NCBI RefSeq assembly: GCF_900105765.1
Contig: NZ_FNTX01000001.1
Coordinates: 1,212,387-1,276,386, forward strand
DNA length: 64,000 nucleotides
Direction: 5' to 3'
DNA from: Ruania alba
GTDB lineage: Bacteria; Actinomycetota; Actinomycetes; Actinomycetales; Beutenbergiaceae
Part shown: positions 26,394 through 35,760 of the stretch, in pieces
Position numbering within the stretch: position 1 is the first letter of the stretch
Layout: each line of letters begins with the position of its first letter
Translations under genes and position numbers: made by a program
Notes under the pieces: generated by a model
Databases searched by the model: none
The model's input: the letters and a program-made list of their open reading frames with translations, nothing else
What the model was told of the DNA's origin: nothing

Positions 26394-27737
26394 TCAGCCT
26401 GCGTTCTCGCGTGTCTCGAGGAGGTGGTCCTGCTGGGTCTGGGCCACCTCTGCCGGGCTCAGCTCGCCTGCCAGCATGTCTTGCACCAGGGGGTCGATGA
26501 ACTGCTGGCCGAAGCCGCCCGGCACGGTCGCCGTCCATCCTGGCTGGCCACCGTTGTCTCTGATGTCGGCGAGGAACTGTTGGGAGATCTCGGGCAGCTG
26601 AGCGAGGGCGTCGTCCGGAAGGGAATTGACCGAGGGGAGGGATGCCCCGACGCCGACGACCGCTTCTTCCTGCATCTGGTCGCTGAGCACGAACTCGATG
26701 AACTCCATCGCCCAGGCCCGGTTCGGGGCGTTCTCGGGGACGCCGAGGGCGTCGCCGAAGTACATCGACATCTGGGTCGGTGACCCGCCGTCCATCGGGG
26801 GCAGCAACGCCCACTCCGGGGTGAACTCCGCATCGGTGAAGTTCGCGACCGATGCGGTGGCGCCGAGGACCATCCCGGCGAGGCCTTGGATGAAGGGCCC
26901 TTCCGCGATCGGACTGTCCTGGCCGAGGAAGCCGTCCTGGAACACTCCGGCCGCTCCCAGTCCGTCGATGGTCTCGATGACGTCGACGAAGGGGGCGGAG
27001 GCGTACTCTGCGGTGACCTCGACGTCGGGGTTGTAGTTGCCGAGGTAATTCGCCATTTCCTCCTCGGTCGTGACCGTGGGCAGGAAGGCGTCGATCATCC
27101 AGCTCAGCCGGTTGCCCGAGCTGCCACCGATCTGGAGCGGGCCGTAGCCGGCGGCGCGCAGTTCATCGGCGGCCTCGACGAGTTGGTCGATGGAGTCGAA
27201 GCGGTGGTTCTGCGGGGCCTCGATCCCGACCTCGGCGAACAGGTCGGGGTTGTAGTAGACGATGTTGTACCCCACGGAGGTATACGTGGCGACGTAGGGC
27301 ACGCCGTCGGTCTTGAGCGACTCGCCGGACTGACCAAAACGACTGTCCAGGTCCGCGGATTCCCACACGGGGGTGAGGTCGGCCAGCGCTTCCGCGCGGA
27401 TCAGCTGGGTGTAGACCTCGCTGTTGATCGGGATCAGCCCGACGTCGGGTGGTGAGTTGGAGGCCAGCGTGGCGAGGTTGGAGCCGGTCTTCTGCTCGAC
27501 CGAGACCGTGACGAGCTCCACCGTGACGTTCGGGTTGGCCTCCTCGAACGCGGTCGCGATATGGGCCATCATCCCTTCGCCGGCCGGCTGTTGTTGCACC
27601 GTCAGCGTGATGGGTTCGTCGGTACTGAGAGAGTCCGGGTCTGACTCGCTGGCTGCGTTCGACGAGCAACTGGCCAGGGCCAGCGCCAGTGCGCTTCCAA
27701 GCGTGAGAGCCAGTCGTCGTGTGGTGTCCCGTTGCAT
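26394..27737 (-). CDS. Sugar ABC transporter substrate-binding lipoprotein (copy 1, orphan)
   Basis: This 447-residue family-1 solute-binding protein has a signal peptide ending in the lipobox LASC (Cys24) and the usual SBP_bac_1 pattern (TAFEEANPNVTVELV near residue 65, FIQGLAGMVLGATA near 290). The start is set by AAGGAGG 5-11 bases upstream. No permease follows it; downstream is only a reductase fragment. It is nearly a duplicate of the protein at 33095-34435, with long blocks identical even in DNA, whereas the signal peptide and some putative pocket segments differ. It may share the permeases at 31299-33091. Expression is probably under the GTAAATGGAATTAC element. Confidence 0.88.
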   Translation of the reverse strand: MQRDTTRRLALTLGSALALALASCSSNAASESDPDSLSTDEPITLTVQQQPAGEGMMAHIATAFEEANPNVTVELVTVSVEQKTGSNLATLASNSPPDVGLIPINSEVYTQLIRAEALADLTPVWESADLDSRFGQSGESLKTDGVPYVATYTSVGYNIVYYNPDLFAEVGIEAPQNHRFDSIDQLVEAADELRAAGYGPLQIGGSSGNRLSWMIDAFLPTVTTEEEMANYLGNYNPDVEVTAEYASAPFVDVIETIDGLGAAGVFQDGFLGQDSPIAEGPFIQGLAGMVLGATASVANFTDAEFTPEWALLPPMDGGSPTQMSMYFGDALGVPENAPNRAWAMEFIEFVLSDQMQEEAVVGVGASLPSVNSLPDDALAQLPEISQQFLADIRDNGGQPGWTATVPGGFGQQFIDPLVQDMLAGELSPAEVAQTQQDHLLETRENAG

Positions 27738-27773
27738 GTGTCCTCCTTGACATCGGATGGCTTGCGTTGCACA

Positions 27774-27787
27774 GTAAATGGAATTAC
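27774..27787. promoter_or_regulatory. LacI-type operator candidate GTAAATGGAATTAC (copy 1)
   Basis: This imperfect palindrome lies between the divergent binding-protein gene and fucosidase gene. On the minus strand it falls between a -35-like TTGCAT and a -10-like TACTGT. The same 14 bases recur at 34473-34486 before the second binding-protein gene. Confidence 0.65.
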
Positions 27788-27835
27788 CTCCACCATGCAA
27801 GGGCTGCATGTGCGTGACGTGACGGAGATGAGCTG

Positions 27836-29178
27836 ATGAACAGCAGGGCAAGGGTGCAACGACGGATACCGCAGATGCGGCGGGAGAGCGCGTGGTTCGA
27901 CGACGCGAAACTAGGACTGATGTACACGTGGGGGTTGTATTCCGTACCAGCGTGGGCACCTACGGACCCGAGACAGCTCGAGGAGGTAGCGGGTGGCACC
28001 CCGGGATCGACTGGTCCATGGGGTCACATGTCACCACTGGCAACCACGAGCTATGCGGAGTGGTACCAGAACTCGATGAGTCTGATCGGTTCGCCCACCT
28101 GGTTCTACCACCAGGCACAGTGGGCCGGTCGTTCGTACGAGAGCTTCAGGAATGAGTTCGAGGCCGGTCTCGAGACCGTCGATCTTTCTGGCTGGACGGA
28201 GCTTGCATGCGCGGCCGGGGCGAAGTACATCGTCCCGTTGGCCAAGCATCACGATGGCTATCTGCTGTACCCCTCGCAGGTGCCGTCGCCGTACCGCGAC
28301 GGCTTCCACACTCCACGTGATGTGATCGGCGACCTGGCTGAACTCGCTCGAGCGGCAGGGCTCCGCTATGGGGTCTACTACTCGGGCGGACTCGACTGGA
28401 CTGCTGCAGGACTCCCGGTGGCGCGCGGGAGGACCTGGTCACTGATCGTGATGCTCCCCGCGACGTGAGGCGGCCGCCGCTCACCGAACAGTACTGGCCG
28501 GAGCCCTATGCCCGTCTCGCGCATGCTCACCTCCGGGAAATCATCGACCGATACCAGCCGTCCATCCTGTGGAACGACATCGGGTATCCGGACGCCGGTG
28601 ACGCGCCCGACATCATCGCGCACCTGCGTGCCACGGTCCCCGATGCGGTCATCAACGACCGCATCCAGCACCCGGACCACGACTTCGAGAGCCCGGAGTA
28701 CGACGCGACCTACCAGTCAGACCGGAAGTGGGAGCTGTGCCGAGGTCTCGGGATGTCCTTCGGGTACAACATGAACGAGAGTGAGGAGCACATCCTCTCC
28801 GGGCGAGAATCGATCGACCTGCTGATCGATGTTGTCGCCGGCGGCGGGAATCTGATCTTCGGTATCGGTCCGGACGCTCACGGCGGGTTCAGCGCCGAGC
28901 AGCAGCGGCCGCTCCGTGAGCTCGGCCAGTGGCTGGAGGTCAACGGGGCGGCGATCTACGGGACCGCACCTCTCCTCGATCCACCGAAGATCCCGGAGGT
29001 GCGCTTCACGGCGACCGAGACTCGCACCTTCGCTCTCACGTCCCGTCAGTCCTTCGAGATCGACCTGGGATTCGTCGACGTACAGGCCGTGGATCCGCGC
29101 GTTCATGCCCGGATCGAGGGAACGACGGTCGTCGTCGACAACCCGACCGGCGCCCCGACTGCGATCGCGTTGACGTGA
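27836..29178 (+). CDS. Alpha-L-fucosidase (GH29), frameshifted as read
   Basis: The first frame has the GH29 opening AKLGLMYTWGLYSVPAWAP and AKYIVPLAKHHDGYLLY. The second continues from ARG(E)DLVTDRDAPRDVRRPPL to YQPSILWNDIGYP, where the Asp of LWNDIGYP (about residue 248) aligns with the known GH29 nucleophile. The frames join at the G-run 28427-28429 with one base missing. Complete length is about 447 residues. There is no signal peptide, so it should act in the cytoplasm on imported fucosides. It is the first gene of a plus-strand operon with the dehydratase and RraA-like genes. Activity on D-arabinopyranosides or other fucose-like glycosides is possible but not shown. Confidence 0.85.
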
Positions 29179-29210
29179 CGACCGCCGTGCACGAGAGGAC
29201 AAGCGAAGCG

Positions 29211-30374
29211 ATGGCTGACCAGATCCGAATCACCGACCTCCGCCCAGTGCTTCTGAGTGCGGTGTACCCGCCCGGTGAGGAGTTGCGATGGATCGGTGGG
29301 ACGATCCGTGGGTGGGACGCCGCCCTGGTGGAGGTCACGCTTGAGGACGGCACCACCGGACTCGGCGAAGTGGGCGCCGGCATCATGGCCGCCGCGGCGG
29401 TACCTGGCCTCGTCGAGGTGTATCGGCCGTACGTCATCGGTAGGGAGTTCGCTCACCCGCTCGAGGTGGGCGATCACCTGCGGGCCTACACGGCCTTCTG
29501 GTCTCGCGGCGGAATCGCCAGCGGTACTGCCGGGGCCATCGAGATCGCTGTGCTCGATGCGGTGGCCAAGCGCAGTGGCGTCCCGGCTTACGAGCTGCTG
29601 GGCGGGTTGGCGAAGTCGCGCGTCGAGGCGTATGCCAGTGGCGGGGTGGGCAGCGAGTTCGACGAGGTCCTGCGATGGGTGTGCGACCAGCTGGAGCACG
29701 GGTTCACGACCGTGAAGTTCCGCGCCATGCAGGACGCTGAGACCACGGTCGCGCTTCTCGACCATGTGCTTCCCGCACTCCCGGAGGGAGCCTCATTCGT
29801 CCTCGACGGCGTGCAGGCGAGCGCATCCCGACCGTGGACCTGGGAGGAAGCACTGGTTGTTGCGCAGCGGCTGGAACAGGCCGGAGCGCGATGGTTCGAA
29901 GAGCCGTGCGGCGCGTCCGACGTGTCCGGCTACGCCGCGCTGCGTTCGCGCACATCGGTCCCCATCTCGGGGATCGAGTCGACGAGCCGCGTGCAGGACT
30001 TCGAGCAGCTGTTCGCGGCTGACGCGGTGGGCATCGCACAACCTGATGCGACCTTCGTCGGCGGTATGGCGGCCTTCAGGTCCGTCGCCGATGCGGCAGC
30101 CCGGGTGGACGTCGCCGTGGTGCCACACGTCTGGGGCTCGGCTGTGACATTCATGGCGAACTTGCACGCCACGCTGGCGCACGAGCACGTGCGCTTGTTC
30201 GAGTTCTGCCGCCTGCCCAACCCCCTTCGCGACGAGCTTCTCGTCGAACCTGTCGACATTGATGCTGAGGGTTTCGTCCATGCACCGATTACGATCGGAC
30301 TTGGTGTTCAGCTCACTCCGGAGCTCGAGCACCGGTTCGCCTACAGTAAGGAGTCCGGCCATGTCATCCGATAG
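29211..30374 (+). CDS. Enolase-superfamily sugar-acid dehydratase (mandelate racemase group)
   Basis: The 387-residue protein has an N-terminal capping domain and a TIM barrel with the superfamily residues KFR (Lys169, Arg171), metal ligands Asp199 (LDGVQ), Glu230 (FEEP) and Glu256 (GIES), His306 in PHVWGS, and Glu331 in LFEF. His in PHVWGS is the acid/base of the mandelate racemase group, which includes L-fuconate, D-arabinonate and other aldonate dehydratases. The neighbours (fucosidase, RraA-like, reductase fragment) favour an aldonate from fucose or a stereochemically equivalent sugar. The ATG at 29211 is chosen; GTG 29187 is possible. The end overlaps the next gene by 14 bases. Confidence 0.85.
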   Translation: MADQIRITDLRPVLLSAVYPPGEELRWIGGTIRGWDAALVEVTLEDGTTGLGEVGAGIMAAAAVPGLVEVYRPYVIGREFAHPLEVGDHLRAYTAFWSRGGIASGTAGAIEIAVLDAVAKRSGVPAYELLGGLAKSRVEAYASGGVGSEFDEVLRWVCDQLEHGFTTVKFRAMQDAETTVALLDHVLPALPEGASFVLDGVQASASRPWTWEEALVVAQRLEQAGARWFEEPCGASDVSGYAALRSRTSVPISGIESTSRVQDFEQLFAADAVGIAQPDATFVGGMAAFRSVADAAARVDVAVVPHVWGSAVTFMANLHATLAHEHVRLFEFCRLPNPLRDELLVEPVDIDAEGFVHAPITIGLGVQLTPELEHRFAYSKESGHVIR

Positions 30375-31034
30375 TGCGATCGTCCCGACGTTCGAGCCAC
30401 AACCCGGGGACGAGCGGCTCACAACGGCCATGATCTCCGACTCGCTCGATGCGATCGGACTGCGGCACCAGACCACGACCCGCTTGTCCCCGGTGGTTCC
30501 CGGCGTGGTGTGCATCGGGCGTGCCCGCACGTTGCGGTTCGTCCCCACCGGCGTGGACGCCCCCGACGGTCCGTACGACGACGCGATCGCCTACATCGAC
30601 GCGCTTCGTCCGGGACACCTCGTCGTGAGCGCGACAGGCGGCAACGATGTCACCGCGACCTGGGGGAGCTGTTCAGCGCCGCGGCCAAGGGCCGGGGAGC
30701 GGTCGCTGCTGTCACCGACGGTGCAGTGCGTGACAGGGCGAAGATCCAAGCCGTCGGCTTCCCGGTGTACTCGGCAACCTGCCGCCCCAACGACTTCCGC
30801 GGGCGGATGCGGGTGGAATCTGTCGGGGAGCGAGTGACCTTTCACGGTATCGAGATCTCCGACGGCGACCTGCTCGCGATCGACGACGATGGGATGGCGG
30901 TCGTACCCCAGGCCCACGAGCAGGAGGTCCTGTCCCTGGCACGGGAGCGGGCCACGGCTGAGTCGGACGTTCTTGCCGATCTGCTCGCCGGAGAGACTTT
31001 GAGCTCGGTGTGGGAGCGGTATCGAATCCTCTGA
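30361..31034 (+). CDS. RraA-like family protein (aldolase/decarboxylase type), frameshifted as read
   Basis: The first frame covers TTAMISDSLDAIGLRHQTTTRL and IDALRPGHLVVSATGGNDVTATWG. The second covers ELFSAAAKGRGAVAAVTDGAVRD, the conserved RraA core with the metal-binding TDGAVRD, and VRPN-like ATCRPNDFRGRM. They join at the G-run 30662-30666; one additional G restores TWGELFSAAAK. Complete length is about 224 residues. RraA-fold proteins in sugar operons act as class II pyruvate aldolases or oxaloacetate decarboxylases, so this could cleave the 2-keto-3-deoxy acid made by the preceding dehydratase. The gene is followed by a clear terminator. Confidence 0.82.
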
Positions 31035-31058
31035 CCTCAGCGCTGAACGCGCTCACGA

Positions 31059-31099
31059 CGCCATCCCCGGGCCTGTCACGGCTCGGGGATGGCGTTTTT
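31059..31099 (+). terminator. Rho-independent terminator of the fucosidase operon
   Basis: CGCCATCCCCGGG-type stem (31059-31069) pairs with CTCGGGGATGGCG (31082-31094) and is followed by GTTTTTG, a proper T-run, 25 bases after the RraA-like stop. Confidence 0.85.
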
Positions 31100-31241
31100 G
31101 TCGCTGGTGCGGCAGCCGGACCCGACGGTGCGACACAGCCACGCGATGTCCCGCGCACGGGACGGCGTCGAGCCCCACACCCACGGGGCCGGCTTGGCGT
31201 CGGCCGCTACTGTGCCGTCTTCCGGCCGGAGAGCGCACAAC

Positions 31242-31273
31242 GGTGCCCGCTCCCTTGCGGGGGAGCGGGCACC
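31242..31273 (-). terminator. Hairpin after the minus-strand permease operon
   Basis: A perfect 13-base-pair stem GGTGCCCGCTCCC / GGGAGCGGGCACC encloses a six-base loop. It lies 26 bases beyond the stop of the permease gene and probably ends the binding-protein/permease transcript. Confidence 0.7.
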
Positions 31274-31298
31274 GGGGTCTCGGCTGGGCTTGTCAGCC

Positions 31299-32144
31299 CT
31301 ATTTGCCGCCGAACCCACCGAGGGCGATGCCCTTGGTGACGTAGCGTTGGAAGATCAGATAGACGACGATGATGGGAACGGTGCCCATGGCGAGCCCCGC
31401 GAAGATGGCCGTGTAGTTCGACGTGAACTGTCCCTGGAAGGACAACAGGCCGAGCGGGATGGTCTGACTGTCCGGGGATTGCAGGAGCACCACGCCGAGC
31501 TGGGTCTCTCCCCAGACATTGATCAGCGTGAGGATACCGATCGCCACGATGATGCTGCGCGAGAGTGGGATCACGATGGTCAGGTAGGAGCGCCACGGCC
31601 CCATCCCGTCGATCGCGGCCGCTTCGAGTAGTTCGTGTGGGAAATCGGAGAACGCGGCTGAACAGATCAGGATCGTGCCAGGCAGTCCGAGCGCACCGTA
31701 GGCGACCCCGACGGCGACCGGGACGTTCACCAGCCCGACGGCGTTGAAGCCTTGATACATGGGAATCAGCAGGATGATGATCGGCAGCACGGTCGCGGCG
31801 AGGACGATCCGTAGGAATATCGCACGCAACTTCTGCGATACATGGGAGATGAAGTACGCGGCCGTGACGCCCGCGCCTAGATTGACCGTCAACGCCGTGG
31901 CGGAGACGAGCATGCTGTTCGCGAAGAACGTCGACATCCCGCCACCACCGCTTGGCCCTGTCCAGGCTGCGCGGTAGCCCTCGATCGTGAATTCGCCGTT
32001 GAGGCCCAAGCCGCTCGTGATGATGTCACCGTTGCTGCGGAAGCTGAGCAGGATGATGAGAATGAACGGGACGATCGCCAGTGCAGTCCAGGTCAGGAGT
32101 CCGAACTGAGCAAGGGAGCGTCCTAGGGTGGCACGTAGGTTCAT
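31299..32144 (-). CDS. Carbohydrate ABC transporter permease (MalG type)
   Basis: The 281-residue permease has six predicted helices and the cytoplasmic EAA loop HELLEAAAIDGMGPWRSYLTIVIPLS (key residues EAA, DG near 187-193), which docks the ATPase. The C-terminus FQRYVTKGIALGGFGGK is typical of MalG-type CUT1 permeases. Its ATG overlaps the stop of the upstream permease (ATGA). No ATPase is encoded in the locus, so a shared MsiK-like ATPase elsewhere is expected. Imports a sugar bound by the lipoprotein at 33095-34435. Confidence 0.9.
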   Translation of the reverse strand: MNLRATLGRSLAQFGLLTWTALAIVPFILIILLSFRSNGDIITSGLGLNGEFTIEGYRAAWTGPSGGGGMSTFFANSMLVSATALTVNLGAGVTAAYFISHVSQKLRAIFLRIVLAATVLPIIILLIPMYQGFNAVGLVNVPVAVGVAYGALGLPGTILICSAAFSDFPHELLEAAAIDGMGPWRSYLTIVIPLSRSIIVAIGILTLINVWGETQLGVVLLQSPDSQTIPLGLLSFQGQFTSNYTAIFAGLAMGTVPIIVVYLIFQRYVTKGIALGGFGGK

Positions 32145-33091
32145 TGTTGTCTGCTCCGTGTCAGGGCGAGGCCGATAGCGCCGAGGATCGTCAGGATCAC
32201 GGCACCGATCACCGCGAGGGCTGCGGCCGTGCCGTAGTTCGCGAACTGGAACGCCTCTTTGTAGACGGCCACCGGAATCGTGTTGGTGGCGGATCCGGGC
32301 CCACCACGCGTCATGGCCCAGACCTGGGTGAACCCGTTGAACGTCGCGATCAGCGCGAGGATCGAAGTGGTGGCGATCACGGGCTGGGCGAGAGGAAGCG
32401 AGATGCTGAAGAACTGTCGCGTCGCGCTTGCTCCGTCGATCCTGGCTGCCTCATATGTCGTGGGTGGAACATCTTCCAGCGCACCAAGGATGAGGAGGAA
32501 GGAAAAGCCGACGGAACTCCAGATCGTCACAAGGATGATCGGGATCAAGGCGGTTGCACCAGAGGCGAGTAGTGCCGACGAGCCTTCGAATCCCAAGAGT
32601 TTTGCGATCTCGTTGATTGCTCCGAAGTTGGGTTGGAACGCGGACGCCCAGAAGATGGCAGCTGCCGCGGCCGGGGCAATTCCTGGCATGAACCAGATGA
32701 TGCGGTAGCTGGTACTTCCCCACATCTTGGCGCTGACGGCTGCCGCGAGTAGCGTTGCGGTGACGATGACTCCCGCCGTGCTCGCGAAGGCGAACACGGT
32801 CGTGACGCGCAGCGCCTCCCACGTCGCGGGCTCGGCGAGTACCTCGGCATAGTTGCGTAGCCCGACGAATTCCAGGGGGCCGATGCCATGCCACTCACTG
32901 AGGCTTATGACGCCGGCTTGCACGACCGTTACCCCGACGAACGTGGCCAGCAGGACCGCTGCCGGGACGGCGCCGAGCAGGCCCCACCGTCCCGTCAGCG
33001 AGCCCACGTTGCTTCGACGTCGGCGCTGGACATGATGACCGCGGACGTCCGAGATACCCGCCGGAGTGGGCGTGTTGATCTGCGACGGCAT
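32141..33091 (-). CDS. Carbohydrate ABC transporter permease (MalF type)
   Basis: The 316-residue permease has an Arg-rich N-terminus, six predicted helices from about residue 38, and the EAA loop TTYEAARIDGASATRQFFSISLPLAQP near residues 219-245 (cited in part). It lies three bases after the binding-protein gene and overlaps the MalG-type gene, so the three form one operon: binding protein, MalF, MalG. The ligand is likely a fucose-like oligosaccharide or sugar, judging by the adjacent fucosidase operon. Confidence 0.9.
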   Translation of the reverse strand: MPSQINTPTPAGISDVRGHHVQRRRRSNVGSLTGRWGLLGAVPAAVLLATFVGVTVVQAGVISLSEWHGIGPLEFVGLRNYAEVLAEPATWEALRVTTVFAFASTAGVIVTATLLAAAVSAKMWGSTSYRIIWFMPGIAPAAAAAIFWASAFQPNFGAINEIAKLLGFEGSSALLASGATALIPIILVTIWSSVGFSFLLILGALEDVPPTTYEAARIDGASATRQFFSISLPLAQPVIATTSILALIATFNGFTQVWAMTRGGPGSATNTIPVAVYKEAFQFANYGTAAALAVIGAVILTILGAIGLALTRSRQQ

Positions 33092-33094
33092 CGG

Positions 33095-34435
33095 TCAGCT
33101 CGCGTCTTCGCGTGTCTCGAGGAGGTGGTCCTGCTGGGTCTGGGCCACCTCTGCCGGGGTCAGCTGGCCGGCGTGCATGTCCTGCAGCAGGGGGTCGATG
33201 AACTGCTGGCCGAAGCCGCCCGGCACGGTTGAGGTCCATCCTGGCTGACCGCCGTTGTCTCTGATATCGGTCAAGAACTGCTGGGAGATCTCGGGCAGCT
33301 GAGCGAGGGCGTCATCGGGCAGCGAGTTGACCGAGGGGAGGGATGCCCCGATACCGATGATTGCTTCTTCCTGCATCTGGTCGCTGACGACGAACTCGAT
33401 GAACTCCATCGCCCAGGCCCGGTTCGGGGCGTTCTCGGGGACGCCGAGGGCGTCGCCGAAGTACATCGACATCTGGGTCGGTGACCCGCCGTCCATCGGG
33501 GGCAGCAACGCCCACTCCGGGGTGAACTCCGCATCGGCGAAACTGGCGACCGATGCGGTGGCGCCGAGGACCATCCCGGCGAGGCCCTGGATGAAGGGCC
33601 CTTCCGCGATCGCCCCATCCTGGCCGAGGAAGCCGTCCTGGAACACTCCGGCTTCTCCCAGTCCGTCGATGGTCTCGAGGACGTCGACGAAGGGTGCGGA
33701 GGCGTACTCTGCGGTGACCTCGACGTCGGGGTTGTAGCTGCCGAGGTAGTTGCTCATCTCCTCCTCGGTCGCAATGGTCGGGAGGAAGCTGTCGATCATC
33801 CAACTGGCCTGGAAGCCGGAGCTTCCGCCCATCTGGAGCGGGCCGTAGCCGGCGGCGCGCAGTTCATCGGCGGCCTCGACGAGTTGGTCGATGGAGTCGA
33901 AGCGGTGGTTCTGCGGGGCCTCGATCCCGACCTCGGCGAACAGGTCGGGGTTGTAGTAGACGATGTTGTACCCCACCGACGTGTAGGTAGCCACGCGGGG
34001 CACGCCGTCGATCTTCAGCGATTCGCCGCCATCGCTGAACCGGTTGTCCAGGTCGGCGGACTCCCACACGGGGGAGAGGTCCGCCAGGGCATCTGCGCGG
34101 ACCAACTGGGTGTAGACCTCGCTGTTGACGGGGATGATCCCCACGTCGGGTGGTGAGTTGGAGGCCAGCGTGGCGAGGTTGGAGCCGGTCTTCTGCTCCT
34201 GCGAGACGGTGACGAGCTCCACCGTGACGTTCGGGTTCGCCTCTTCGAACGCTTCCGCGATGTAGCTGATCATGTCTTCGCTACCGGTCTGCTGCTGCAC
34301 CGTCAGCGTCACTGGTTCGTCCGTGCTGAGGGATTCCGGATCCGATCCGCCACTTGCGTTCGTCGAACAGCTGGACAGGGCCAGCGTGGCTGAGCTTGCG
34401 AGAACAATGGCGATTTGGGGGATGGAGCGCTTCAT
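33095..34435 (-). CDS. Sugar ABC transporter substrate-binding lipoprotein (copy 2)
   Basis: The 446-residue lipoprotein starts at ATG 34435, set by AAGGAGGACAC; lipobox LSSC with Cys23. It is the first gene of the importer operon. The mature protein is nearly the same as that at 26394-27737: for example bases 33833-33977 repeat 27134-27278 in full. Differences cluster in the signal peptide and in a few short segments (QQTGSEDMISYI versus QQPAGEGMMAHI; GFQASWMIDS versus GNRLSWMIDA), suggesting recent duplication with altered ligand preference, or partial gene conversion. Confidence 0.9.
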   Translation of the reverse strand: MKRSIPQIAIVLASSATLALSSCSTNASGGSDPESLSTDEPVTLTVQQQTGSEDMISYIAEAFEEANPNVTVELVTVSQEQKTGSNLATLASNSPPDVGIIPVNSEVYTQLVRADALADLSPVWESADLDNRFSDGGESLKIDGVPRVATYTSVGYNIVYYNPDLFAEVGIEAPQNHRFDSIDQLVEAADELRAAGYGPLQMGGSSGFQASWMIDSFLPTIATEEEMSNYLGSYNPDVEVTAEYASAPFVDVLETIDGLGEAGVFQDGFLGQDGAIAEGPFIQGLAGMVLGATASVASFADAEFTPEWALLPPMDGGSPTQMSMYFGDALGVPENAPNRAWAMEFIEFVVSDQMQEEAIIGIGASLPSVNSLPDDALAQLPEISQQFLTDIRDNGGQPGWTSTVPGGFGQQFIDPLLQDMHAGQLTPAEVAQTQQDHLLETREDAS

Positions 34436-34472
34436 GTGTGTCCTCCTTGACATCAAGTGCGTACGCTTCAGA

Positions 34473-34486
34473 GTAAATGGAATTAC
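34473..34486. promoter_or_regulatory. LacI-type operator candidate GTAAATGGAATTAC (copy 2)
   Basis: The same 14 bases as at 27774-27787, again between a -35-like TTGCAG and a -10-like TACTCT on the minus strand, before the second binding-protein gene. The rest of this 190-base gap before lacI shows no gene. Confidence 0.65.
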
Positions 34487-34625
34487 CTAAGGCTGCAAGC
34501 GCGTCGTGGACGTGAGCGCTTCCGTCGGTACAGCGGTGTGGCGTGGCGGGCGAGCCGGCGGCTCGGTGCCGCGCGATTCGCGCGCGAGGGCGACCGGGGT
34601 GGTTGCTACCGACGCGTACCCGCGC

Positions 34626-35627
34626 TCAGAGTGGCTGTACGGAGCTGCGCGGGATGAGCTGTGGTTTCGGGTCCTCGATCGTGGTCTCTCCGGTCGAGGT
34701 GTTCTGGGAGAGGTGCTCGACGGCGGCTATCCCCAGCTCGTGCAGAGGGAGCTTGACTGTCGTCAGTGGTGGCCAGACCGCGTCGGCGTACCAGACGTCG
34801 TGCAGGGTGACGATGGAGAGGTCCTCGGGCAGGCGCGCGCCAAGCAGGTGCAGTTCGGCGAGTGCGCCGATGGCAGCGTTGACATTCGCGACGACGACGG
34901 CGGTCGGCCGGTCGGAGAGGGTCCAGAGCTTCCGAATGGCTGCTCGGCCATCGGTGGCGAGGTAGCCGGCGTCGGTGGCCCACTCGGATCGCGCGCGCAA
35001 GCCGTGAGCGCGCAGGCCGTGGACGAAACCGTCGTGGCGGCGATCTGCCGAGGCGAATCCCGGAACGCCGCCGAGAAAGCCGATCCGGTGGTGTCCGTGG
35101 GCGATCAGATGGTCCACGGCCACCCGGATGCCCTGGGCGTCGTCCAGCACCACGGACGGCAGGTGGACCTGGGGGTCGGTCGAGAGGATGGTCACGACCG
35201 GAACACGCAGCTTCATGAGCTCGGCGCGCTGCTCGTCGCTGGTGGCGGGTGTGGGCTGCAGCAGGACGCCGTCGGTCCGCCCTTCGTCCACCATGCGAGT
35301 GAGCCATCCCGGTGCCTGGTTCGCGGTCTCTGCCCCGGCGACGACGACTTGGAGGTCGCGGCCGAGTGCTGCGCGCTCGATCCCGCCGATCAGCTCGGTG
35401 TACATCGCGCTCGTCGGTTCCGGGGTGACGAGCGTGATCGCTGACTGGAGGTTCATCCGCAGTGCTCGTGCGGCACGGCGTGGGACGTAGTTCAGTTCTT
35501 CGATGGCGCTGAGCACGCGTTGGCGGGTGTCGGACGAGATCCGCAGCGTCGGATCGCCGTTGTACACGCGCGAAACCACGGCAGGTGAGACCCCTGCGCG
35601 CTTGGCAACGTCGTGACTAGCAGGCAC
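34626..35627 (-). CDS. LacI family transcriptional regulator (fucose-like locus)
   Basis: The 333-residue protein has a LacI helix-turn-helix (HDVAKRAGVSPAVVSRVYNG, then RQRVLSAIEELNYVPRRAARALR) at residues 5-57 and a periplasmic-binding-protein-like sensor domain (SAITLVTPEPTSAMYTELIGGIERAA, VDHLIAHGHHRIGFLGG, VVVANVNAAIGAL). The GTG start is supported by AGGAGGG just upstream. It lies upstream of the copy 2 importer operon on the same strand and likely recognises the GTAAATGGAATTAC sites. The inducer is unknown. Confidence 0.87.
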   Translation of the reverse strand: MPASHDVAKRAGVSPAVVSRVYNGDPTLRISSDTRQRVLSAIEELNYVPRRAARALRMNLQSAITLVTPEPTSAMYTELIGGIERAALGRDLQVVVAGAETANQAPGWLTRMVDEGRTDGVLLQPTPATSDEQRAELMKLRVPVVTILSTDPQVHLPSVVLDDAQGIRVAVDHLIAHGHHRIGFLGGVPGFASADRRHDGFVHGLRAHGLRARSEWATDAGYLATDGRAAIRKLWTLSDRPTAVVVANVNAAIGALAELHLLGARLPEDLSIVTLHDVWYADAVWPPLTTVKLPLHELGIAAVEHLSQNTSTGETTIEDPKPQLIPRSSVQPL

Positions 35628-35760
35628 ACGCCCTCCTCATCGGGTAGTGCCGTGATTCTATGTGTCGTTGTTCGTTCCTCGTTGCCGATCCTCGGCCATC
35701 GATAGTGGGCGGTCCAGGTGGAAGCGACTCTGAGCTCGTGTGATGTGGGAGCATCCTCGA

